Assembly (NCBI GenBank): GCA_958299035.1
Contig: CATQJL010000305.1
Coordinates: 36,159,733 to 36,223,732, forward strand
From: Cylicocyclus nassatus
Lineage: Eukaryota; Nematoda; Chromadorea; Rhabditida; Strongylidae
Direction: 5' to 3'
Length of the DNA stretch: 64,000 nucleotides
A program made the position numbers and the translations under genes. The notes beneath the pieces were generated by a model. The model was not told the origin of the DNA, did not search any database, and saw only the letters and a program-made list of their open reading frames with translations. This document shows positions 25,463 through 40,206 of this stretch, piece after piece (the stretch's first letter is position 1; the number at the start of each line of letters is the position of its first letter).

Positions 25463-27071
25463 GACGGAATCAAACATACTAGGCGAACGTTCTAAACATA
25501 CATACAACATAACATCATACTAGAAAATGACAGAAGGATGCGAGTGGCGCAGTGCTATTTGTCGCCGTTATGACTCCTTGGACCAAGGTTCGAATCCCGC
25601 TCTTAGAAAAAACCATGGTCAGACTCCAAATCCTTTAATTTCTATAGAGGGGCTTCAAGCACCAGTCATGGATCGTTTACTACACAAGTGCAAAAGAATT
25701 AGCAGCGAGTGGTTTCGATCCACCGACCTCTGGGTTATGGGCCCAGCACGCTTCCACTGCGCGACGCTGCTGACGGAATCAAACATACTAGGCGAACGTT
25801 CTAAACATACATACAACATAACATCATACTAGAAAATGACAGAAGGATGCGAGTGGCGCAGTGCTATTTGTCGCCGTTATGACTCCTTGGACCAAGGTTC
25901 GAATCCCGCTCTTAGAAAAAACCATGGTCAGACTCCAAATCCTTTAATTTCTATAGAGGGGCTTCAAGCACCAGTCATGGATCGTTTACTACACAAGTGC
26001 AAAAGAATTAGCAGCGAGTGATTTCGATCCACCGACCTCTGGGTTATGGGCCCAGCACGCTTCCACTGCGCGACGCTGCTGACGGAATCAAACATACTAG
26101 GCGAACGTTCTAAACATACATACAACATAACATCATACTAGAAAATGACAGAAGGATGCGAGTGGCGCAGTGCTATTTGTCGCCGTTATGACTCCTTGGA
26201 CCAAGGTTCGAATCCCGCTCTTAGAAAAAACCATGGTCAGACTCCAAATCCTTTAATTTCTATAGAGGGGCTTCAAGCACCAGTCATGGATCGTTTACTA
26301 CACAAGTGCAAAAGAATTAGCAGCGAGTGATTTCGATCCACCGACCTCTGGGTTATGGGCCCAGCACGCTTCCACTGCGCGACGCTGCTGACGGAATCAA
26401 ACATACTAGGCGAACGTTCTAAACATACATACAACATAACATCATACTAGAAAATGACAGAAGGATGCGAGTGGCGCAGTGCTATTTGTCGCCGTTATGA
26501 CTCCTTGGACCAAGGTTCGAATCCCGCTCTTAGAAAAAACCATGGTCAGACTCCAAATCCTTTAATTTCTATAGAGGGGCTTCAAGCACCAGTCATGGAT
26601 CGTTTACTACACAAGTGCAAAAGAATTAGCAGCGAGTGGTTTCGATCCACCGACCTCTGGGTTATGGGCCCAGCACGCTTCCACTGCGCCACGCTGCTGA
26701 CGGAATTAAACATACTAGGCGAACGTTCTAAACATACATACAACATAACATCATACTAGAAAATGACAGAAGGATGCGAGTGGCGCAGTGCTATTTGTCG
26801 CCGTTATGACTCCTTGGACCAAGGTTCGAATCCCGCTCTTAGAAAAAACCATGGTCAGACTCCAAATCCTTTAATTTCTATAGAGGGGCTTCAAGCACCA
26901 GTCATGGATCGTTTACTACACAAGTGCAAAAGAATTAGCAGCGAGTGATTTCGATCCACCGACCTCTGGGTTATGGGCCCAGCACGCTTCCACTGCGCGA
27001 CGCTGCTGACGGAATCAAACATACTAGGCGAACGTTCTAAACATACATACAACATAACATCATACTAGAAA

Positions 27072-30000
27072 ATGACAGAAGGATGCGAGTGGCGCAGTGC
27101 TATTTGTCGCCGTTATGACTCCTTGGACCAAGGTTCGAATCCCGCTCTTAGAAAAAACCATGGTCAGACTCCAAATCCTTTAATTTCTATAGAGGGGCTT
27201 CAAGCACCAGTCATGGATCGTTTACTACACAAGTGCAAAAGAATTAGCAGCGAGTGGTTTCGATCCACCGACCTCTGGGTTATGGGCCCAGCACGCTTCC
27301 ACTGCGCCACGCTGCTGACGGAATTAAACATACTAGGCGAACGTTCTAAACATACATACAACATAACATCATACTAGAAAATGACAGAAGGATGCGAGTG
27401 GCGCAGTGCTATTTGTCGCCGTTATGACTCCTTGGACCAAGGTTCGAATCCCGCTCTTAGAAAAAACCATGGTCAGACTCCAAATCCTTTAATTTCTATA
27501 GAGGGGCTTCAAGCACCAGTCATGGATCGTTTAGTGCAAAAGAATTAGCAGCGAGTGGTTTCGATCCACCGACCTCTGGGTTATGGGCCCAGCACGCTTC
27601 CACTGCGCCACGCTGCTGACGGAATCAAGCATACTAGGCGAACGTTCTAAACATACATACAACATAACATCATACTAGAAAATGACAGAAGGATGCGAGT
27701 GGCGCAGTGCTATTTGTCGCCGTTATGACTCCTCGGACAAGGTTCGAATCCCGCTCTTAGAAAAAACCATGGTCAGACTCCAAATCCTTTAATTTCTATA
27801 GAGGGGCTTCAAGCACCAGTCATGGATCGTTTACTACACAAGTGCAAAAGAATTAGCAGCGAGTGGTTTCGATCCACCGACCTCTGGGTTATGGGCCCAG
27901 CACGCTTCCACTGCGCGACGCTGCTGACGGAATCAAACATACTAGGCGAACGTTCTAAACATACATACAACATAACATCATACTAGAAAATGACAGAAGG
28001 ATGCGAGTGGCGCAGTGCTATTTGTCGCCGTTATGACTCCTTGGACCAAGGTTCGAATCCCGCTCTTAGAAAAAACCATGGTCAGACTCCAAATCCTTTA
28101 ATTTCTATAGAGGGGCTTCAAGCACCAGTCATGGATCGTTTACTACACAAGTGCAAAAGAATTAGCAGCGAGTGATTTCGATCCACCGACCTCTGGGTTA
28201 TGGGCCCAGCACGCTTCCACTGCGCCACGCTGCTGACGGAATTAAACATACTAGGCGAACGTTCTAAACATACATACAACATAACATCATACTAGAAAAT
28301 GACAGAAGGATGCGAGTGGCGCAGTGCTATTTGTCGCCGTTATGACTCCTTGGACCAAGGTTCGAATCCCGCTCTTAGAAAAAACCATGGTCAGACTCCA
28401 AATCCTTTAATTTCTATAGAGGGGCTTCAAGCACCAGTCATGGATCGTTTACTACACAAGTGCAAAAGAATTAGCAGCGAGTGATTTCGATCCACCGACC
28501 TCTGGGTTATGGGCCCAGCACGCTTCCACTGCGCGACGCTGCTGACGGAATCAAACATACTAGGCGAACGTTCTAAACATACATACAACATAACATCATA
28601 CTAGAAAATGACAGAAGGATGCGAGTGGCGCAGTGCTATTTGTCGCCGTTATGACTCCTTGGACCAAGGTTCGAATCCCGCTCTTAGAAAAAACCATGGT
28701 CAGACTCCAAATCCTTTAATTTCTATAGAGGGGCTTCAAGCACCAGTCATGGATCGTTTACTACACAAGTGCAAAAGAATTAGCAGCGAGTGATTTCGAT
28801 CCACCGACCTCTGGGTTATGGGCCCAGCACGCTTCCACTGCGCGACGCTGCTGACGGAATCAAACATACTAGGCGAACGTTCTAAACATACATACAACAT
28901 AACATCATACTAGAAAATGACAGAAGGATGCGAGTGGCGCAGTGCTATTTGTCGCCGTTATGACTCCTTGGACCAAGGTTCGAATCCCGCTCTTAGAAAA
29001 AACCATGGTCAGACTCCAAATCCTTTAATTTCTATAGAGGGGCTTCAAGCACCAGTCATGGATCGTTTACTACACAAGTGCAAAAGAATTAGCAGCGAGT
29101 GGTTTCGATCCACCGACCTCTGGGTTATGGGCCCAGCACGCTTCCACTGCGCCACGCTGCTGACGGAATTAAACATACTAGGCGAACGTTCTAAACATAC
29201 ATACAACATAACATCATACTAGAAAATGACAGAAGGATGCGAGTGGCGCAGTGCTATTTGTCGCCGTTATGACTCCTTGGACCAAGGTTCGAATCCCGCT
29301 CTTAGAAAAAACCATGGTCAGACTCCAAATCCTTTAATTTCTATAGAGGGGCTTCAAGCACCAGTCATGGATCGTTTAGTGCAAAAGAATTAGCAGCGAG
29401 TGGTTTCGATCCACCGACCTCTGGGTTATGGGCCCAGCACGCTTCCACTGCGCCACGCTGCTGACGGAATCAAGCATACTAGGCGAACGTTCTAAACATA
29501 CATACAACATAACATCATACTAGAAAATGACAGAAGGATGCGAGTGGCGCAGTGCTATTTGTCGCCGTTATGACTCCTCGGACAAGGTTCGAATCCCGCT
29601 CTTAGAAAAAACCATGGTCAGACTCCAAATCCTTTAATTTCTATAGAGGGGCTTCAAGCACCAGTCATGGATCGTTTACTACACAAGTGCAAAAGAATTA
29701 GCAGCGAGTGGTTTCGATCCACCGACCTCTGGGTTATGGGCCCAGCACGCTTCCACTGCGCGACGCTGCTGACGGAATCAAACATACTAGGCGAACGTTC
29801 TAAACATACATACAACATAACATCATACTAGAAAATGACAGAAGGATGCGAGTGGCGCAGTGCTATTTGTCGCCGTTATGACTCCTTGGACCAAGGTTCG
29901 AATCCCGCTCTTAGAAAAAACCATGGTCAGACTCCAAATCCTTTAATTTCTATAGAGGGGCTTCAAGCACCAGTCATGGATCGTTTACTACACAAGTGCA

Positions 30001-30143
30001 AAAGAATTAGCAGCGAGTGATTTCGATCCACCGACCTCTGGGTTATGGGCCCAGCACGCTTCCACTGCGCGACGCTGCTGACGGAATCAAACATACTAGG
30101 CGAACGTTCTAAACATACATACAACATAACATCATACTAGAAA
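27072..30143 (+). repeat. Higher-order repeat: block at 27072 repeated at 28917
   Basis: Units of 309, 301 and 308 bp and a C61T unit follow each other at 27072 and again at 28917, an offset of 1845 bp. The 308-bp units share the private deletion CTCCTCGGACAAGG in the plus-strand tRNA-like relic. Confidence 0.75.
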
Positions 30144-32598
30144 ATGACAGAAGGATGCGAGTGGCGCAGTGCTATTTGTCGCCGTTATGACTCCTTGGAC
30201 CAAGGTTCGAATCCCGCTCTTAGAAAAAACCATGGTCAGACTCCAAATCCTTTAATTTCTATAGAGGGGCTTCAAGCACCAGTCATGGATCGTTTACTAC
30301 ACAAGTGCAAAAGAATTAGCAGCGAGTGGTTTCGATCCACCGACCTCTGGGTTATGGGCCCAGCACGCTTCCACTGCGCGACGCTGCTGACGGAATCAAA
30401 CATACTAGGCGAACGTTCTAAACATACATACAACATAACATCATACTAGAAAATGACAGAAGGATGCGAGTGGCGCAGTGCTATTTGTCGCCGTTATGAC
30501 TCCTTGGACCAAGGTTCGAATCCCGCTCTTAGAAAAAACCATGGTCAGACTCCAAATCCTTTAATTTCTATAGAGGGGCTTCAAGCACCAGTCATGGATC
30601 GTTTACTACACAAGTGCAAAAGAATTAGCAGCGAGTGGTTTCGATCCACCGACCTCTGGGTTATGGGCCCAGCACGCTTCCACTGCGCCACGCTGCTGAC
30701 GGAATTAAACATACTAGGCGAACGTTCTAAACATACATACAACATAACATCATACTAGAAAATGACAGAAGGATGCGAGTGGCGCAGTGCTATTTGTCGC
30801 CGTTATGACTCCTTGGACCAAGGTTCGAATCCCGCTCTTAGAAAAAACCATGGTCAGACTCCAAATCCTTTAATTTCTATAGAGGGGCTTCAAGCACCAG
30901 TCATGGATCGTTTACTACACAAGTGCAAAAGAATTAGCAGCGAGTGATTTCGATCCACCGACCTCTGGGTTATGGGCCCAGCACGCTTCCACTGCGCGAC
31001 GCTGCTGACGGAATCAAACATACTAGGCGAACGTTCTAAACATACATACAACATAACATCATACTAGAAAATGACAGAAGGATGCGAGTGGCGCAGTGCT
31101 ATTTGTCGCCGTTATGACTCCTTGGACCAAGGTTCGAATCCCGCTCTTAGAAAAAACCATGGTCAGACTCCAAATCCTTTAATTTCTATAGAGGGGCTTC
31201 AAGCACCAGTCATGGATCGTTTACTACACAAGTGCAAAAGAATTAGCAGCGAGTGGTTTCGATCCACCGACCTCTGGGTTATGGGCCCAGCACGCTTCCA
31301 CTGCGCCACGCTGCTGACGGAATTAAACATACTAGGCGAACGTTCTAAACATACATACAACATAACATCATACTAGAAAATGACAGAAGGATGCGAGTGG
31401 CGCAGTGCTATTTGTCGCCGTTATGACTCCTTGGACCAAGGTTCGAATCCCGCTCTTAGAAAAAACCATGGTCAGACTCCAAATCCTTTAATTTCTATAG
31501 AGGGGCTTCAAGCACCAGTCATGGATCGTTTAGTGCAAAAGAATTAGCAGCGAGTGGTTTCGATCCACCGACCTCTGGGTTATGGGCCCAGCACGCTTCC
31601 ACTGCGCCACGCTGCTGACGGAATCAAGCATACTAGGCGAACGTTCTAAACATACATACAACATAACATCATACTAGAAAATGACAGAAAGATGCGAGTG
31701 GCGCAGTGCTAATTGTCGCCGTTATGACTCCTTGGATCAAGGTTCGAATCCCGCTTTTAGAAAAAAGCATGGTCAGACTCCAAATCCTTTAATTTCTATA
31801 GAGGGGCTTCAAGCACCAGTCATGGATCGCTTAGTGCAAAAGAATTAGCAGCGAGTGGTTTCGATCCACCGACCTCTGGGTTATGGGCCCAGCACGCTTC
31901 CACTGCGCCACGCTGCTGACGGAATCAAGCATACTAGGCGAACGTTCTAAACATACATACAACATAACATCATACTAGAAAATGACAGAAGGATGCGAGT
32001 GGCGCAGTGCTATTTGTCGCCGTTATGACTCCTCGGACAAGGTTCGAATCCCGCTCTTAGAAAAAACCATGGTCAGACTCCAAATCCTTTAATTTCTATA
32101 GAGGGGCTTCAAGCACCAGTCATGGATCGTTTACTACACAAGTGCAAAAGAATTAGCAGCGAGTGGTTTCGATCCACCGACCTCTGGGTTATGGGCCCAG
32201 CACGCTTCCACTGCGCGACGCTGCTGACGGAATCAAACATACTAGGCGAACGTTCTAAACATACATACAACATAACATCATACTAGAAAATGACAGAAGG
32301 ATGCGAGTGGCGCAGTGCTATTTGTCGCCGTTATGACTCCTTGGACCAAGGTTCGAATCCCGCTCTTAGAAAAAACCATGGTCAGACTCCAAATCCTTTA
32401 ATTTCTATAGAGGGGCTTCAAGCACCAGTCATGGATCGTTTACTACACAAGTGCAAAAGAATTAGCAGCGAGTGGTTTCGATCCACCGACCTCTGGGTTA
32501 TGGGCCCAGCACGCTTCCACTGCGCGACGCTGCTGACGGAATCAAACATACTAGGCGAACGTTCTAAACATACATACAACATAACATCATACTAGAAA

Positions 32599-34432
32599 AT
32601 GACAGAAGGATGCGAGTGGCGCAGTGCTATTTGTCGCCGTTATGACTCCTTGGACCAAGGTTCGAATCCCGCTCTTAGAAAAAACCATGGTCAGACTCCA
32701 AATCCTTTAATTTCTATAGAGGGGCTTCAAGCACCAGTCATGGATCGTTTACTACACAAGTGCAAAAGAATTAGCAGCGAGTGGTTTCGATCCACCGACC
32801 TCGGTTATGGGCCCAGCACGCTTCCACTGCGCGACGCTGCTGACGGAATCAAACATACTAGGCGAACGTTCTAAACATACATACAACATAACATCATACT
32901 AGAAAATGACAGAAGGATGCGAGTGGCGCAGTGCTATTTGTCGCCGTTATGACTCCTTGGACCAAGGTTCGAATCCCGCTCTTAGAAAAAACCATGGTCA
33001 GACTCCAAATCCTTTAATTTCTATAGAGGGGCTTCAAGCACCAGTCATGGATCGTTTACTACACAAGTGCAAAAGAATTAGCAGCGAGTGGTTTCGATCC
33101 ACCGACCTCTGGGTTATGGGCCCAGCACGCTTCCACTGCGCCACGCTGCTGACGGAATTAAACATACTAGGCGAACGTTCTAAACATACATACAACATAA
33201 CATCATACTAGAAAATGACAGAAGGATGCGAGTGGCGCAGTGCTATTTGTCGCCGTTATGACTCCTTGGACCAAGGTTCGAATCCCGCTCTTAGAAAAAA
33301 CCATGGTCAGACTCCAAATCCTTTAATTTCTATAGAGGGGCTTCAAGCACCAGTCATGGATCGTTTAGTGCAAAAGAATTAGCAGCGAGTGGTTTCGATC
33401 CACCGACCTCTGGGTTATGGGCCCAGCACGCTTCCACTGCGCGACGCTGCTGACGGAATCAAACATACTAGGCGAACGTTCTAAACATACATACAACATA
33501 ACATCATACTAGAAAATGACAGAAGGATGCGAGTGGCGCAGTGCTATTTGTCGCCGTTATGACTCCTTGGACCAAGGTTCGAATCCCGCTCTTAGAAAAA
33601 ACCATGGTCAGACTCCAAATCCTTTAATTTCTATAGAGGGGCTTCAAGCACCAGTCATGGATCGTTTACTACACAAGTGCAAAAGAATTAGCAGCGAGTG
33701 GTTTCGATCCACCGACCTCGGTTATGGGCCCAGCACGCTTCCACTGCGCGACGCTGCTGACGGAATCAAACATACTAGGCGAACGTTCTAAACATACATA
33801 CAACATAACATCATACTAGAAAATGACAGAAGGATGCGAGTGGCGCAGTGCTATTTGTCGCCGTTATGACTCCTTGGACCAAGGTTCGAATCCCGCTCTT
33901 AGAAAAAACCATGGTCAGACTCCAAATCCTTTAATTTCTATAGAGGGGCTTCAAGCACCAGTCATGGATCGTTTACTACACAAGTGCAAAAGAATTAGCA
34001 GCGAGTGGTTTCGATCCACCGACCTCTGGGTTATGGGCCCAGCACGCTTCCACTGCGCCACGCTGCTGACGGAATTAAACATACTAGGCGAACGTTCTAA
34101 ACATACATACAACATAACATCATACTAGAAAATGACAGAAGGATGCGAGTGGCGCAGTGCTATTTGTCGCCGTTATGACTCCTTGGACCAAGGTTCGAAT
34201 CCCGCTCTTAGAAAAAACCATGGTCAGACTCCAAATCCTTTAATTTCTATAGAGGGGCTTCAAGCACCAGTCATGGATCGTTTAGTGCAAAAGAATTAGC
34301 AGCGAGTGGTTTCGATCCACCGACCTCTGGGTTATGGGCCCAGCACGCTTCCACTGCGCCACGCTGCTGACGGAATCAAGCATACTAGGCGAACGTTCTA
34401 AACATACATACAACATAACATCATACTAGAAA
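32599..34432 (+). repeat. Higher-order repeat: 917-bp trimer, two copies
   Basis: The units at 32599 (307 bp, deleted anticodon arm), 32906 (309 bp) and 33215 (301 bp) recur at 33516, 33823 and 34132. The shared 2-bp tRNA deletion shows that this duplication is recent. Confidence 0.85.
32772..32841 (-). pseudogene. tRNA-iMet with 2-bp deletion in the anticodon arm
   Basis: The plus strand reads GACCTCGGTTATGGG where the reference reads GACCTCTGGGTTATGGG, so two bases of the 3' side of the anticodon stem are missing and the five-pair stem cannot form. The G9C change is also present. An identical copy lies at 33689-33758, in a 917-bp duplicated block. Confidence 0.82.
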
Positions 34433-37400
34433 ATGACAGAAAGATGCGAGTGGCGCAGTGCTAATTGTCGCCGTTATGACTCCTTGGATCAAGGTTCGAA
34501 TCCCGCTTTTAGAAAAAAGCATGGTCAGACTCCAAATCCTTTAATTTCTATAGAGGGGCTTCAAGCACCAGTCATGGATCGCTTAGTGCAAAAGAATTAG
34601 CAGCGAGTGGTTTCGATCCACCGACCTCTGGGTTATGGGCCCAGCACGCTTCCACTGCGCCACGCTGCTGACGGAATCAAGCATACTAGGCGAACGTTCT
34701 AAACATACATACAACATAACATCATACTAGAAAATGACAGAAGGATGCGAGTGGCACAGTGCTATTTGTCGCCGTTATGACTCCTCGGACAAGGTTCGAA
34801 TCCCGCTCTTAGAAAAAACCATGGTCAGACTCCAAATCCTTCAATTTCTATAGAGGGGCTTCAAGCACCAGTCATGGATCGCTTAGTGCAAAAGAATTAG
34901 CAGCGAGTGGTTTCGATCCACCGACCTCTGGGTTATGGGCCCAGCACGCTTCCACTGCGCCACGCTGCTGACGGAATCAAGCATACTAGGCGAACGTTCT
35001 AAACATACATACAACATAACATCATACTAGAAAATGACAGAAGGATGCGAGTGGCACAGTGCTATTTGTCGCCGTTATGACTCCTCGGACAAGGTTCGAA
35101 TCCCGCTCTTAGAAAAAACCATGGTCAGACTCCAAATCCTTTAATTTCTATAGAGGGGCTTCAAGCACCAGTCATGGATCGTTTACTACACAAGTGCAAA
35201 AGAATTAGCAGCGAGTGGTTTCGATCCACCGACCTCTGGGTTATGGGCCCAGCACGCTTCCACTGCGCGACGCTGCTGACGGAATCAAACATACTAGGCG
35301 AACGTTCTAAACATACATACAACATAACATCATACTAGAAAATGACAGAAGGATGCGAGTGGCGCAGTGCTATTTGTCGCCGTTATGACTCCTTGGACCA
35401 AGGTTCGAATCCCGCTCTTAGAAAAAACCATGGTCAGACTCCAAATCCTTTAATTTCTATAGAGGGGCTTCAAGCACCAGTCATGGATCGTTTACTACAC
35501 AAGTGCAAAAGAATTAGCAGCGAGTGGTTTCGATCCACCGACCTCTGGGTTATGGGCCCAGCACGCTTCCACTGCGCGACGCTGCTGACGGAATCAAACA
35601 TACTAGGCGAACGTTCTAAACATACATACAACATAACATCATACTAGAAAATGACAGAAGGATGCGAGTGGCGCAGTGCTATTTGTCGCCGTTATGACTC
35701 CTTGGACCAAGGTTCGAATCCCGCTCTTAGAAAAAACCATGGTCAGACTCCAAATCCTTTAATTTCTATAGAGGGGCTTCAAGCACCAGTCATGGATCGT
35801 TTACTACACAAGTGCAAAAGAATTAGCAGCGAGTGGTTTCGATCCACCGACCTCTGGGTTATGGGCCCAGCACGCTTCCACTGCGCGACGCTGCTGACGG
35901 AATCAAACATACTAGGCGAACGTTCTAAACATACATACAACATAACATCATACTAGAAAATGACAGAAGGATGCGAGTGGCGCAGTGCTATTTGTCGCCG
36001 TTATGACTCCTTGGACCAAGGTTCGAATCCCGCTCTTAGAAAAAACCATGGTCAGACTCCAAATCCTTTAATTTCTATAGAGGGGCTTCAAGCACCAGTC
36101 ATGGATCGTTTACTACACAAGTGCAAAAGAATTAGCAGCGAGTGGTTTCGATCCACCGACCTCTGGGTTATGGGCCCAGCACGCTTCCACTGCGCCACGC
36201 TGCTGACGGAATTAAACATACTAGGCGAACGTTCTAAACATACATACAACATAACATCATACTAGAAAATGACAGAAGGATGCGAGTGGCGCAGTGCTAT
36301 TTGTCGCCGTTATGACTCCTTGGACCAAGGTTCGAATCCCGCTCTTAGAAAAAACCATGGTCAGACTCCAAATCCTTTAATTTCTATAGAGGGGCTTCAA
36401 GCACCAGTCATGGATCGTTTACTACACAAGTGCAAAAGAATTAGCAGCGAGTGGTTTCGATCCACCGACCTCTGGGTTATGGGCCCAGCACGCTTCCACT
36501 GCGCCACGCTGCTGACGGAATTAAACATACTAGGCGAACGTTCTAAGCATACATACAACATAACATCATACTAGAAAATGACAGAAGGATGCGAGTGGCG
36601 CAGTGCTATTTGTCGCCGTTATGACTCCTTGGACCAAGGTTCGAATCCCGCTCTTAGAAAAAACCATGGTCAGACTCCAAATCCTTTAATTTCTATAGAG
36701 GGGCTTCAAGCACCAGTCATGGATCGTTTACTACACAAGTGCAAAAGAATTAGCAGCGAGTGATTTCGATCCACCGACCTCTGGGTTATGGGCCCAGCAC
36801 GCTTCCACTGCGCGACGCTGCTGACGGAATCAAACATACTAGGCGAACGTTCTAAACATACATACAACATAACATCATACTAGAAAATGACAGAAGGATG
36901 CGAGTGGCGCAGTGCTATTTGTCGCCGTTATGACTCCTTGGACCAAGGTTCGAATCCCGCTCTTAGAAAAAACCATGGTCAGACTCCAAATCCTTTAATT
37001 TCTATAGAGGGGCTTCAAGCACCAGTCATGGATCGTTTACTACACAAGTGCAAAAGAATTAGCAGCGAGTGGTTTCGATCCACCGACCTCTGGGTTATGG
37101 GCCCAGCACGCTTCCACTGCGCCACGCTGCTGACGGAATTAAACATACTAGGCGAACGTTCTAAACATACATACAACATAACATCATACTAGAAAATGAC
37201 AGAAGGATGCGAGTGGCGCAGTGCTATTTGTCGCCGTTATGACTCCTTGGACCAAGGTTCGAATCCCGCTCTTAGAAAAAACCATGGTCAGACTCCAAAT
37301 CCTTTAATTTCTATAGAGGGGCTTCAAGCACCAGTCATGGATCGTTTACTACACAAGTGCAAAAGAATTAGCAGCGAGTGATTTCGATCCACCGACCTCT

Positions 37401-39730
37401 GGGTTATGGGCCCAGCACGCTTCCACTGCGCGACGCTGCTGACGGAATCAAACATACTAGGCGAACGTTCTAAACATACATACAACATAACATCATACTA
37501 GAAAATGACAGAAGGATGCGAGTGGCGCAGTGCTATTTGTCGCCGTTATGACTCCTTGGACCAAGGTTCGAATCCCGCTCTTAGAAAAAACCATGGTCAG
37601 ACTCCAAATCCTTTAATTTCTATAGAGGGGCTTCAAGCACCAGTCATGGATCGTTTACTACACAAGTGCAAAAGAATTAGCAGCGAGTGGTTTCGATCCA
37701 CCGACCTCTGGGTTATGGGCCCAGCACGCTTCCACTGCGCGACGCTGCTGACGGAATCAAACATACTAGGCGAACGTTCTAAACATACATACAACATAAC
37801 ATCATACTAGAAAATGACAGAAGGATGCGAGTGGCGCAGTGCTATTTGTCGCCGTTATGACTCCTTGGACCAAGGTTCGAATCCCGCTCTTAGAAAAAAC
37901 CATGGTCAGACTCCAAATCCTTTAATTTCTATAGAGGGGCTTCAAGCACCAGTCATGGATCGTTTACTACACAAGTGCAAAAGAATTAGCAGCGAGTGGT
38001 TTCGATCCACCGACCTCTGGGTTATGGGCCCAGCACGCTTCCACTGCGCCACGCTGCTGACGGAATTAAACATACTAGGCGAACGTTCTAAACATACATA
38101 CAACATAACATCATACTAGAAAATGACAGAAGGATGCGAGTGGCGCAGTGCTATTTGTCGCCGTTATGACTCCTTGGACCAAGGTTCGAATCCCGCTCTT
38201 AGAAAAAACCATGGTCAGACTCCAAATCCTTTAATTTCTATAGAGGGGCTTCAAGCACCAGTCATGGATCGTTTACTACACAAGTGCAAAAGAATTAGCA
38301 GCGAGTGGTTTCGATCCACCGACCTCTGGGTTATGGGCCCAGCACGCTTCCACTGCGCCACGCTGCTGACGGAATTAAACATACTAGGCGAACGTTCTAA
38401 ACATACATACAACATAACATCATACTAGAAAATGACAGAAGGATGCGAGTGGCGCAGTGCTATTTGTCGCCGTTATGACTCCTTGGACCAAGGTTCGAAT
38501 CCCGCTCTTAGAAAAAACCATGGTCAGACTCCAAATCCTTTAATTTCTATAGAGGGGCTTCAAGCACCAGTCATGGATCGTTTACTACACAAGTGCAAAA
38601 GAATTAGCAGCGAGTGGTTTCGATCCACCGACCTCTGGGTTATGGGCCCAGCACGCTTCCACTGCGCCACGCTGCTGACGGAATTAAACATACTAGGCGA
38701 ACGTTCTAAACATACATACAACATAACATCATACTAGAAAATGACAGAAGGATGCGAGTGGCGCAGTGCTATTTGTCGCCGTTATGACTCCTTGGACCAA
38801 GGTTCGAATCCCGCTCTTAGAAAAAACCATGGTCAGACTCCAAATCCTTTAATTTCTATAGAGGGGCTTCAAGCACCAGTCATGGATCGTTTAGTGCAAA
38901 AGAATTAGCAGCGAGTGGTTTCGATCCACCGACCTCTGGGTTATGGGCCCAGCACGCTTCCACTGCGCCACGCTGCTGACGGAATCAAGCATACTAGGCG
39001 AACGTTCTAAACATACATACAACATAACATCATACTAGAAAATGACAGAAAGATGCGAGTGGCGCAGTGCTAATTGTCGCCGTTATGACTCCTTGGATCA
39101 AGGTTCGAATCCCGCTTTTAGAAAAAAGCATGGTCAGACTCCAAATCCTTTAATTTCTATAGAGGGGCTTCAAGCACCAGTCATGGATCGCTTAGTGCAA
39201 AAGAATTAGCAGCGAGTGGTTTCGATCCACCGACCTCTGGGTTATGGGCCCAGCACGCTTCCACTGCGCGACGCTGCTGACGGAATCAAACATACTAGGC
39301 GAACGTTCTAAACATACATACAACATAACATCATACTAGAAAATGACAGAAGGATGCGAGTGGCGCAGTGCTATTTGTCGCCGTTATGACTCCTTGGACC
39401 AAGGTTCGAATCCCGCTCTTAGAAAAAACCATGGTCAGACTCCAAATCCTTTAATTTCTATAGAGGGGCTTCAAGCACCAGTCATGGATCGTTTACTACA
39501 CAAGTGCAAAAGAATTAGCAGCGAGTGGTTTCGATCCACCGACCTCTGGGTTATGGGCCCAGCACGCTTCCACTGCGCCACGCTGCTGACGGAATTAAAC
39601 ATACTAGGCGAACGTTCTAAACATACATACAACATAACATCATACTAGAAAATGACAGAAGGATGCGAGTGGCGCAGTGCTATTTGTCGCCGTTATGACT
39701 CCTTGGACCAAGGTTCGAATCCCGCTCTTA

Positions 39731-40206
39731 CAAGGGAAGCTTGTTTAGTCGAAGTGGCCTTTCTAGATGAGATGTGTACCATATTAAAGGGCATAAAACG
39801 CTGATTTCAAATCTGCCTTCCCTATCCGCAGAGCGTTTATGCTCGAGAAGTTGTGAGCGTTTTTAAAGCTAAAAATTGAACGTACATTTTGGATAAAATG
39901 AGCTGCTAAAATCCTACTAGCCCTCAAATAAATGCAACCAAGTGTGATATATCTTTAATTTGCGAGAATTTTTTGAATGAAGTGCTCAAATGTTTATCGC
40001 TGCTCCATTTAAGAGCTAGAAAAAGTATTACGGCTATTTCTATCCCACTTGCTCATTCAATTTTTTGCCCCAATAAGCGCTCATTACTCCTCGCCCATGA
40101 ATGCTCTGCAGATAAGGAAGGCAGATTTGGAATCAGCGTTTTATGCCCTTTAGTATGGTATACATCTCATCTAAAAAGGCCACTTCGACTAAATATGCAT
40201 TCCTTG
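39731..40206. mobile_element. MITE (TTA target duplication), inserted in the tRNA array
   Basis: The 476-bp element starts CAAGGGAAGC and ends GCATTCCTTG, with inverted arms of well over 100 bp that share AGTCGAAGTGGCCTTT and CAAATCTGCCTTCC. TTA flanks both ends (39728-39730 and 40207-40209). Neighbouring units have the uninterrupted site CTCTTAGAAAAA, so the empty site and the 3-bp duplication are directly visible. A TTA duplication fits PIF/Harbinger-type elements, by inference. No transposase is encoded. Confidence 0.92.

Noticed and set aside
521..39648. Dozens of plus-strand open frames of 61-101 codons starting MTEGCEWRS
   Set aside because: They read antisense through the tRNA-iMet gene and the spacer. 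Their length is set by stops in the tRNA variants (C61T creates TGA), and coding conservation would have to coincide exactly with a tRNA cloverleaf.
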